5,958 bases of DNA from Chloroflexota bacterium. Lineage in GTDB: Bacteria; Chloroflexota; UBA6077. The DNA lies in contig JAJYKO010000398.1 of assembly GCA_021788565.1 (NCBI GenBank), forward strand, positions 1 to 5,958. The letters run 5' to 3'. Below the pieces are notes generated by a model. It ran no database searches and was not told where the DNA came from. It worked only from the letters and a program-made list of their open reading frames with translations. This document shows positions 1-5,211 of the stretch, piece by piece (position 1 is the stretch's first letter; every line of letters starts with the position of its first letter). The translations under genes and the position numbers were made by a program.

Positions 1-147
1 ATCCAGGTCCGGGGCAAGTTCGCTATTCGGGCATCCGGCCGAGCAGGTGGCGCAAGACATGCAGGAGGCAAGGGAAACGCCGCCCAGTGCTTCCTCCATC
101 TCCCTGCGGAAATCAGATCTGAGCCCTCGAATCAGAGTGGCTTCCAT
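1..147 (-). CDS. hdrC: HdrC-like 4Fe-4S dicluster ferredoxin, N-terminal part (runs off the left edge)
   Basis: Only the first 49 codons are present. The ATG at 147 has a GGAGG ribosome site (154-158) six bases upstream, and the gene starts three bases after the stop of the mvhD-like gene, so it is the third gene of the operon. After a short charged leader there is a ferredoxin motif, C29-x2-C32-x2-C35-x3-C39-P, of the kind that opens HdrC subunits. In Hdr complexes HdrC carries two [4Fe-4S] clusters and passes electrons from HdrA to the catalytic HdrB in the cytoplasm. The second cluster motif would lie beyond the edge. Alternatives that begin similarly are a FlxC-like dicluster protein or a QmoC-type fusion with a membrane cytochrome b domain. 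The visible part cannot separate these, so the ferredoxin call is firm but the exact subunit name is inferred. Confidence 0.72.
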   Translation of the reverse strand, partial: MEATLIRGLRSDFRREMEEALGGVSLASCMSCATCSAGCPNSELAPDLD

Positions 148-150
148 GAT

Positions 151-627
151 CTACCTCCGCACCGTCTCGCTGGATGCCGGCTGGCGAGGCGAGCGCTGGC
201 TGCCTGTGCCGGCTGGGCTTGGACCCATGGCGCGAAACCTGTTCACCGCCTCCGTCACGATGTCGGCGAACTGAGAGCCCATGGAAGCCGAAACCCAGTG
301 ACACTCCAAGCGGCCGGATCCCATGCCAATCCGGTCGAGAATGGACTGAACCTTGGCCACGGTCCTCTTGGCTCGCAGGTTGCCATCCTTGTGGTGGCAC
401 TGGCCCTCCAGGCATCCCATCAGCAGCACTCCGTCTACGCCGGACTCGAATGCCTTGAGCAGATCGATCTCGCTTACCAGCCCGGTGCACGGCACCTTGA
501 CCAGCCTCACCGATTCCGGATAGTGATGGCCTGTAACCCCGGCCACGTCGGCGGCCGCGTAGGCGCAGTATAGGCAGGCGAAGCCCAATACCTTCGGTTC
601 GAAGCTCTCTGATAGCTCCACGCTCAC
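151..627 (-). CDS. mvhD: MvhD-like iron-sulfur electron-transfer subunit
   Basis: The 158-residue product matches the MvhD family (hydrogenase iron-sulfur / delta subunit), which carries one [2Fe-2S] cluster and delivers electrons from a hydrogenase, formate dehydrogenase or other donor to HdrA. Visible family marks are GFACLYCAYAAADVAG (C18 and C21), VPCTG (C47), GCLEGQCHH (C72 and C77) and a late W-x-SAS-x-G segment (about 111-117). The last 25 or so residues are a polar, probably disordered tail. The GTG start at 627 overlaps the hdrA stop (GTGA, 624-627) and has a GGAGG site seven bases upstream, which implies translational coupling. The open frame extends further upstream inside hdrA, but that part lacks family similarity. 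A stand-alone MvhD beside HdrA suggests a complex fed by a soluble electron donor; no donor subunit is in the window. Confidence 0.92.
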   Translation of the reverse strand: MSVELSESFEPKVLGFACLYCAYAAADVAGVTGHHYPESVRLVKVPCTGLVSEIDLLKAFESGVDGVLLMGCLEGQCHHKDGNLRAKRTVAKVQSILDRIGMGSGRLECHWVSASMGSQFADIVTEAVNRFRAMGPSPAGTGSQRSPRQPASSETVRR

Positions 628-3600
628 GATGCACCCTCCAACCAGGCGTTTACCTGTGCTGATAACTGTTCTCCCCTGGCGTTGAGCAGCTGTATGGCTG
701 CTGCGGGGCACTGGGATACACAGATCCCGCACCCCTGACACTTCATGGGGTCGATATGGCTCTTGTTACCAACTATGTGAGGTGCGCCGACGGGGCAGAC
801 GCGCACGCAGGTGAGGCATGCTACGCACTGCCCCTCGACGACGGCCACTTCAGTACCTCCGACCCTCTGGCTCTTTAGCAGAAGAGAGGAAGCCTTACCC
901 GCCGCGGCCATGGCCTGGGCAACCTGCTCGCGGCCGAACTTGGGGCCGTGGGCCAGACCGCACAGGAATATGCCCTCCCGCGCGAATTGCACCGGGCGAA
1001 GCTTGGGATGTGCCTCCTGGAAGTAGCCATCCGGCGACAGCGGCACGCCCAGGATGTTGGCCAGGGATTCGTTGTCCTCAGCTGGAAGGCTGGCCGCGGC
1101 CAGGGCAACCAGGTCGGCCTCAATAGTCACCGGCTCGCCAAGGGCAACATCTGTCACAGTCACCTGCAGGGGCGCCACGCCATCTCCATCCGCCGCCGGC
1201 TCCACCACAGGGGGAGTGGCTGGATCCCAGCGGAGGAACATCACTCCATTCTCGCGCGCCATGCGGTAATAATCCTCCGCGAGCCCGTACGTGACGATAT
1301 CGCGGTGCAGAACGAACACTGAAGCATCCGGATTCAGCTGCTTGATCTTGAGGGCGTTCTTTACCGACTGAGAGCAACAGATCCTGCTGCAGGAGCCGTG
1401 ATTCTCGTCTCGCGATCCCACGCACTGGATCATGACGATGCTGCTGGCGGTGGTCGCTTCAGGATCGGACCGCGCCAGCATTTCGTCGAGCCGCAGCGAG
1501 GTGATCACCCGCGGGTCTCGCCCGTGGACGTACTCTGTCGGGGTGTATTCTCTTCCCCCAGTGGCCACGACAACGACTCCGACCGGAATATCTACCGGCT
1601 TCTCTTGAGATCCTACGCGGAGCCTGGCGACAAATGCCCCCGCTTCGCCCTCCAGCGACTCCAAGCGGGAACTGGCGAAGACGTGTGCGTTGGGGTGGGA
1701 GGCCGCCTTGTCGGCGAGGGCTCGCACGTGAGAGCTTAGCGGGATGCCCTCAAGGGTGGCTTCCACCCGTCGGGCCAGTCCGCCCAGCAGCTCGCTCTTT
1801 TCCACGAGATACACGTCGTGCCCCTGATCCAGCAAGTAAGAGGCGGCGGTGAGGCCGGCGAGCCCGCCTCCCAGGACGAGGGCCGCGGCAGTGGTGACCT
1901 GGAGGGTTTGGTGAGTCAGAGGCTGGAGCAAGCGGGCGCGGCCAATCGCCATCCGCATCAGGTCTCTTGCTTTGGCCTCAGTGGCAGCACCCGGAGCGTG
2001 CACCAGCGCGCAGTGCTCCAGCAGGTTGGCAATCTCAACCATGTAGCCGTTCAACCCCGCCTCTCGCAGCGTGTCACGGAAAAGCAGTTCGTAATTTCGC
2101 GGGCTGCACGCTCCTACCACCACCCGGTTCACGTTGCTACCGGCGATGAGCATGCGCAGTGTGTCCTGCCCTTCCGGTGAGCACGCTTGATCCAGGATCT
2201 TCACCCACCCGATGCCAGGCTGGACGGCAATCGAGTCAGCCAAATCAGGCAGAGAGAGCGCTCCCGCGATGCGCGTCCCGCATCGGCAGAGCACCACGCC
2301 GATCTTTGGTTCCTCCTTGCTGATGTCTCGCTCGGCCCGAACCCTCAGCTCGCCCCATTCGGGGAAAGATTCGGAACCCAGCAGCTTCAGGACCTCGGCG
2401 GCGGCGGCAGTGGCCTCGGTGATGGTATCTGGAATGTCCTTGGGACCGGTGAAGGAGCCGGCCACGAAGACGCCGGGCCGTGAGGTAAGGACGGGAGACA
2501 GTGCCGGCGCCTTGCAGAAGTTGTATGCGCCTGCTTCGATCCCGGCCGCGTTCACTAGGCGCTCAGCCCCATTGGGAGCGCACAGACCGACCGAAAGAAC
2601 AACCATATCGAATTCTTCGCGACGGATGCTGTCCGGCGCCTCCGCGTACTTGATGCTCAAGGTATCGCCACCGGTTCCGACCTCGAAGACCCGAGACCTC
2701 AGGAAGCGCACGCCTCGGGATTGAGCCTCCTGCAGGTACTGGTTGTATCCTTTGCCGTACGCCCTTGCGTCCATGCCGAAAATGGTGCCGCTGGTTCCTT
2801 CACCCAGGAACTGTTGAGCCAGTTCTGCCTGCTTGATGGCGTACATGCAGCACACCGTGGAACAATAGCTTCGCTGGGCGGCTGCGTCTCTGGAGCCCAC
2901 GCACTGGATCCAGGCTATCCGCTCTGGAACGCGGCCGTCGGACGGCCGTCTGAGCCTGCCGCCCGTGGGGCCGGAAGCGCTGAGCAGCCTCTCAAACTCG
3001 ACGCTCGTGACTACGTTCGGGTCCACCCCGTATCCCAGATGCCGGGCGTTGCTGGGATGGTATGGCTCGAAGCCAGGGCTGAGAATCACGGCGCCCACGT
3101 GGAGCAGCTCGGTGTGCTCCATCATGCCCAGGTCCACGCACTGCTCCGGGCACACCTCCGCGCATTTCCCGCATCGAACGCACGCGCTCGGGTCGATGGC
3201 GTACGTACCCGGGTGGGACTGGGGGTGGGGGCGGAAAGCTGCCTTGCGCCTGGACATGCCCTCATTGAACTCGTCATCGATCTCGACAGGGCACTCCTCC
3301 GCGCACTTGCCGCAAGCGGTGCAGCGATCCTGGTCAATGTACCGCGGCAGCACCCGAATCTCGGCGGTGAAGCTTCCAGGAGAGCCCTCCAGTTTCAGCA
3401 GCTCGGAGCCGCTGATCAGGTCGATCCTTGTCTTGCCTCCGTAGTCGATGAAGCGGGGGGATCGAATGCACAAAAAGCACTCTTGCGGCGCCAGTGTGCA
3501 GAACGAACAGTCGTTGGTTGGGAACATTTTGTCCAGGCGCACCACCATCCCGCCAACGTAGAGGGCCTTCTCGACCATGAAGACGTGGTGTCCGGCTTCG

Positions 3601-3698
3601 GACAGATCCAGTGCGGCCTGAATTCCGGCGATACCGGCTCCTACCACAAGCACAGAGTCGTACCGCGCGGTATGGGAAGGCGAGAAATGTGTTTGCAC
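624..3698 (-). CDS. hdrA: Two-module HdrA-like flavin/iron-sulfur protein (heterodisulfide reductase subunit A family)
   Basis: HdrA is the FAD-containing hub of cytoplasmic Hdr complexes and the site of flavin-based electron bifurcation in methanogens. At 1024 residues this protein is well above the roughly 650 of methanogen HdrA because two FAD modules are fused. Module 1: FAD site GAGIAG (20-25), cysteine pairs C64/C67 and C74/C77, two ferredoxin motifs (C126/129/132/136 and C173/176/179/183), then QCVGSRD (265-271) with C279, C283, C284. Module 2: the classical HdrA N-terminal domain with CRCG (471-474) and ACSPRNYE (530-537), a second FAD site GGGLAG (610-615), a second QCVGSRD (758-764) with C770, C774, C775, and two C-terminal ferredoxin motifs (C958/961/964/968 and C987/990/993/997). 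The GTG start has an in-frame TAG just before it and a strong ribosome site. Long HdrA forms occur in some anaerobic bacteria. The terminal electron acceptor is unknown here, so bifurcation is possible but unproven. Confidence 0.96.
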   Translation of the reverse strand: MQTHFSPSHTARYDSVLVVGAGIAGIQAALDLSEAGHHVFMVEKALYVGGMVVRLDKMFPTNDCSFCTLAPQECFLCIRSPRFIDYGGKTRIDLISGSELLKLEGSPGSFTAEIRVLPRYIDQDRCTACGKCAEECPVEIDDEFNEGMSRRKAAFRPHPQSHPGTYAIDPSACVRCGKCAEVCPEQCVDLGMMEHTELLHVGAVILSPGFEPYHPSNARHLGYGVDPNVVTSVEFERLLSASGPTGGRLRRPSDGRVPERIAWIQCVGSRDAAAQRSYCSTVCCMYAIKQAELAQQFLGEGTSGTIFGMDARAYGKGYNQYLQEAQSRGVRFLRSRVFEVGTGGDTLSIKYAEAPDSIRREEFDMVVLSVGLCAPNGAERLVNAAGIEAGAYNFCKAPALSPVLTSRPGVFVAGSFTGPKDIPDTITEATAAAAEVLKLLGSESFPEWGELRVRAERDISKEEPKIGVVLCRCGTRIAGALSLPDLADSIAVQPGIGWVKILDQACSPEGQDTLRMLIAGSNVNRVVVGACSPRNYELLFRDTLREAGLNGYMVEIANLLEHCALVHAPGAATEAKARDLMRMAIGRARLLQPLTHQTLQVTTAAALVLGGGLAGLTAASYLLDQGHDVYLVEKSELLGGLARRVEATLEGIPLSSHVRALADKAASHPNAHVFASSRLESLEGEAGAFVARLRVGSQEKPVDIPVGVVVVATGGREYTPTEYVHGRDPRVITSLRLDEMLARSDPEATTASSIVMIQCVGSRDENHGSCSRICCSQSVKNALKIKQLNPDASVFVLHRDIVTYGLAEDYYRMARENGVMFLRWDPATPPVVEPAADGDGVAPLQVTVTDVALGEPVTIEADLVALAAASLPAEDNESLANILGVPLSPDGYFQEAHPKLRPVQFAREGIFLCGLAHGPKFGREQVAQAMAAAGKASSLLLKSQRVGGTEVAVVEGQCVACLTCVRVCPVGAPHIVGNKSHIDPMKCQGCGICVSQCPAAAIQLLNARGEQLSAQVNAWLEGAS
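635..639 (-). promoter_or_regulatory. Ribosome binding site for the mvhD-like gene, inside the end of hdrA
   Basis: GGAGG sits seven bases before the GTG at 627, within the last codons of hdrA. It selects this start over the longer open frame and supports coupled translation through the GTGA overlap. Confidence 0.75.
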
Positions 3699-3704
3699 CT
3701 AGTT

Positions 3705-3709
3705 CCTCC
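3705..3709 (-). promoter_or_regulatory. Ribosome binding site fixing the hdrA GTG start
   Basis: On the minus strand the sequence reads CGGAGGAACTAGGTG. GGAGG lies six bases before the GTG, and the TAG immediately before the GTG is in frame, so translation cannot begin further upstream. This settles the non-ATG start. Confidence 0.85.
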
Positions 3710-3722
3710 GTAGGGGCGACTA

Positions 3723-3740
3723 GACTCCCCTGAGGGCGTC
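3723..3740. promoter_or_regulatory. Imperfect inverted repeat in the hdrA leader (possible operator)
   Basis: GACTCCC, a four-base spacer CTGA, then GGGCGTC: seven-base arms with one mismatch, centred about 33 bases upstream of the hdrA start. It lies in the 90-base gap between the proximal MerR-like gene and hdrA. No convincing -35/-10 pair was found nearby, so it may be an operator, an mRNA stem or chance in GC-rich DNA. Confidence 0.3.
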
Positions 3741-3788
3741 TCTGCTTGTCTTACTTTATGCCGTGAGCAGGCCAGGACTCAGCGCCGG

Positions 3789-4331
3789 TTACAGACGGCC
3801 ACCACACGCTGGAAAAGCCGTCGCAAGGCCAGATTTGATCGAAGGCTCTTCTGTGGGTTCAGCCTCGTGTGATAAAGGGGCAATTTCGCTTGCGCTGTGG
3901 TTCGATTGATTTCCGGCAACAGCCGCGCAAGAGCCCTCGTTGGGACGGCGGATGCCCATCGAACGGCGGCCGCATGAGAGGCAGAGATCCGCTTCCATGA
4001 AAGAGGCCGTACAGGAGTCCTGTGGGCGCCTCCAGCACGGCTTGGCGTGGGAGAGTTGGTTTCCAGCGCGCCGGAGCGATGGGCACCGGTCGTTTTCCCA
4101 ACACGGGTACAGCCGGATGTATGCCTGCACGCCGGAAAGGTTCAGACCCCATCTATCTATCAGATGTCTGATGAACAGAAGCCGTTGGATGTCGGCGTCG
4201 GTGTAACATCGCTGGCCTCGTCGCCTCGCGGGTGAAACGAGCCCGTGGCGTTCCCAGACACGGAGCGTTTCGGGATGCACGTCCATCATTTCTGCCGCGG
4301 TGCTAATGCAGTACAGGGGCCGGTCCCTCAT
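3789..4331 (-). CDS. MerR/HspR-like transcriptional regulator with partly degenerate cysteine motif and long tail
   Basis: The 180-residue protein has an N-terminal MerR winged helix-turn-helix (about 8-70) with HPETLRVWERHGLVSP (19-34), a GLNL segment (62-65) and a cysteine-rich segment (77-120): C77-W, C83-P, KPC99-W, C107, C117-x2-C120. It aligns without gaps from GLNL onward with its paralogue at 4587-4985. Three of that protein's cysteines are replaced here (L86, H95, S110). A polar tail of about 60 residues with no recognised domain follows. The ATG at 4331 was chosen because the upstream TTG (4385) falls at the predicted transcript start; a GGAG lies ten bases before the ATG. The gene ends 90 bases before hdrA on the same strand with no visible terminator, so it may be co-transcribed with the hdr genes and regulate them. 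The effector is unknown; the cysteines suggest metal, Fe-S or redox sensing. Confidence 0.87.
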   Translation of the reverse strand: MRDRPLYCISTAAEMMDVHPETLRVWERHGLVSPARRRGQRCYTDADIQRLLFIRHLIDRWGLNLSGVQAYIRLYPCWENDRCPSLRRAGNQLSHAKPCWRRPQDSCTASFMEADLCLSCGRRSMGIRRPNEGSCAAVAGNQSNHSASEIAPLSHEAEPTEEPSIKSGLATAFPACGGRL

Positions 4332-4394
4332 GGTTCTACCACTCCGTAGAATCTTATTGCATGTCGATAAGAACGAGAACTTCAATGTGAGACT

Positions 4395-4423
4395 AACATA
4401 TAGCTACAATCCCACGATGTCAA
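4395..4423 (-). promoter_or_regulatory. Sigma-70-type promoter of the proximal MerR-like gene
   Basis: On the minus strand there is a perfect -35 box TTGACA (4418-4423), a 17-base spacer and TATGTT as the -10 box (4395-4400). The predicted transcript starts near 4388, leaving a leader of about 57 bases before the ATG at 4331. The four bases after the -35 (TCGT) are identical to those in the promoter of the paralogous regulator. Because no terminator separates this gene from hdrA, the promoter may also serve the hdr operon. Confidence 0.65.
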
Positions 4424-4427
4424 TAAT

Positions 4428-4445
4428 CTCAATAAATCATTTGAG
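4428..4445. promoter_or_regulatory. Inverted repeat CTCAA-N8-TTGAG upstream of the MerR-like promoter
   Basis: Perfect five-base arms with an AT-rich eight-base spacer, placed four bases upstream of the -35 box. The half-sites resemble those of the HspR operator (HAIR) but in the opposite orientation, so identity with that operator is not claimed. The position suits a regulator binding site, perhaps autoregulatory. Confidence 0.4.
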
Positions 4446-4586
4446 GTCAGCGAACGGGGTGGCCGCGGCTTCGTGAGGACGCTAGTGCTCCGGGAGTGAC
4501 GAGGCTGGAATCAGACACGGCGAAAGCGGCAACCGTGAGGCGCCAACGACGCGGTTCGTCCACACAAGGCGGTTGAAATCAGGGTT
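4446..4586. other. Remainder of the gap between the two MerR-like genes, no gene seen
   Basis: This is GC-rich DNA between the stop of the distal regulator and the dyad upstream of the proximal one. I see no convincing small gene, no RNA gene and no hairpin followed by a T-run. A weak five-base stem (TGAAA...TTTCA, 4574-4589) overlaps the stop codon of the distal regulator but lacks terminator features. Confidence 0.5.
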
Positions 4587-4985
4587 TCACTGCAGGGATC
4601 GCGCCGCAGCAGCCTGTTTTTCGGCATGCTCGCAGCTCAAGCAGAGCGCCGGGTCGAGGAAACAGGAACGGCAGTAGGTGTTCTCCTCTTTCCAGCAGGG
4701 CTTCGCGCAATCCTGCCGGTCCGTGGTCCGCATGCACTCTGGGCAGTTCTCCATGGTCCAGCACGGGTAAAGCTCGATAAGGGCTCGCACGCCCGCGAGG
4801 TTCAGCCCCTTATCCAGAAGCCTCTTGATGAACCGGACCCTGGTCAGGTCCTGGTCAGAATACAGCCTGTGGCCGTTCCTCCGGCTGGGCGCGATCAGCC
4901 CTGCTCTCTCCCACACCCGAATAGTCTCCGGGTGCAGCGCCAACACGTCGGACACGACTCCGATAGGGTAAATCCATTTTCCCAT
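4587..4985 (-). CDS. MerR/HspR-like transcriptional regulator with nine-cysteine C-terminal motif
   Basis: The 132-residue protein has a MerR-type DNA-binding domain (about 7-68) with HPETIRVWERAGLIAPSRR (18-36), an RLYSDQDL wing (40-47) and GLNLAGV (60-66). A compact cysteine segment follows: C75-W, C81-x2-C84, C93-x3-C97-W, C105-x2-C108, C115-x2-C118. The paired CW and CxxC spacing suggests a bound metal or Fe-S cluster, making a redox- or metal-responsive regulator plausible (inference). The ATG at 4985 is preceded by AGGAGG eleven bases upstream, slightly long, with no better in-frame start nearer; the longer open frame to 5066 crosses the predicted promoter and is unlikely. It is transcribed divergently from the NarI-like gene and in the same direction as its paralogue and the hdr genes, so it could control either side or itself. 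Confidence 0.9.
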   Translation of the reverse strand: MGKWIYPIGVVSDVLALHPETIRVWERAGLIAPSRRNGHRLYSDQDLTRVRFIKRLLDKGLNLAGVRALIELYPCWTMENCPECMRTTDRQDCAKPCWKEENTYCRSCFLDPALCLSCEHAEKQAAAARSLQ

Positions 4986-5034
4986 CGGTACTGGCGCCTC
5001 CTGCCCTCCCGGACTTGTATGGATTGACGGCAAC

Positions 5035-5062
5035 ATTATGCAATGGATCAGAACGATGTCAA
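5035..5062 (-). promoter_or_regulatory. Sigma-70-type promoter of the distal MerR-like gene
   Basis: On the minus strand there is a perfect -35 TTGACA (5057-5062), a 16-base spacer and CATAAT (5035-5040, one mismatch to consensus). The predicted transcript starts near 5028, with a leader of about 43 bases. It shares the 10-mer TTGACATCGT with the paralogue's promoter, which suggests the duplication included the promoter or that both are kept under the same control. Confidence 0.72.
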
Positions 5063-5065
5063 GCA

Positions 5066-5076
5066 CAAATAATTTG
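5066..5076. promoter_or_regulatory. Perfect palindrome CAAAT-A-ATTTG upstream of the distal MerR-like promoter
   Basis: Five-base arms around a single base, starting three bases upstream of the -35 box. It sits in the same place relative to the -35 as the CTCAA-N8-TTGAG dyad of the paralogous promoter. It is a candidate operator in the divergent control region, though short AT-rich palindromes also arise by chance. Confidence 0.35.
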
Positions 5077-5158
5077 CCCCTGAAAGGCTTAACTGTGGAG
5101 TCAATAACCCGTGTCGAAGGGGGCGAACACCCTATGTACAGTGGTCAACTTCCTTTCC

Positions 5159-5164
5159 TATAAT
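5159..5164 (+). promoter_or_regulatory. -10 box of the NarI-like gene promoter
   Basis: A perfect TATAAT about 48 bases before the ATG at 5212. No good -35 box is found 16-20 bases upstream (the stretch reads CCTATGTACAG), which is typical of promoters that need an activator. MerR proteins activate such promoters, commonly ones with an overlong spacer, so control by the neighbouring regulator is plausible but inferred. Confidence 0.5.
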
Positions 5165-5211
5165 TTCGAACTGTATATTTGCTGGTTGCCGAAAGGACCG
5201 GGGAGGTGCAT

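Noticed and set aside
113..634. 173-codon minus-strand frame overlapping the mvhD-like gene
   Set aside because: It is out of frame with the mvhD-like protein, Arg/Gly-rich, and has none of the cysteine motifs seen in the other frame.
628..741. Upstream extension of the mvhD-like frame
   Set aside because: The extra residues are the out-of-frame reading of the hdrA C-terminus (including its ferredoxin region) and lack MvhD similarity. The GTG at 627 has a good ribosome site.
2721..3713. 330-codon open frame on the plus strand
   Set aside because: It lies opposite the N-terminal half of hdrA, where the minus-strand protein shows FAD and ferredoxin motifs. The plus-strand translation shows no recognisable motifs and is a GC-rich antisense shadow.
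4332..4385. TTG start 18 codons upstream for the proximal MerR-like gene
   Set aside because: The TTG sits at the predicted transcript start, leaving almost no leader, and the added residues precede the normal MerR domain start.
4574..4589. Hairpin TGAAA...TTTCA at the end of the distal MerR-like gene as a terminator
   Set aside because: The stem is only five AT-rich pairs, overlaps the stop codon and is not followed by a T-run.
4626..5027. 133-codon open frame on the plus strand
   Set aside because: It is antisense to the distal MerR-like gene and crosses its start. The translation resembles no family I know, while the minus strand has a clear MerR domain, ribosome site and promoter.
5111..5130. 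GTGTCG...CGAACAC as an operator
   Set aside because: The arms pair only if one base is bulged, and the centre is a G-run. It is too weak to list as a feature.
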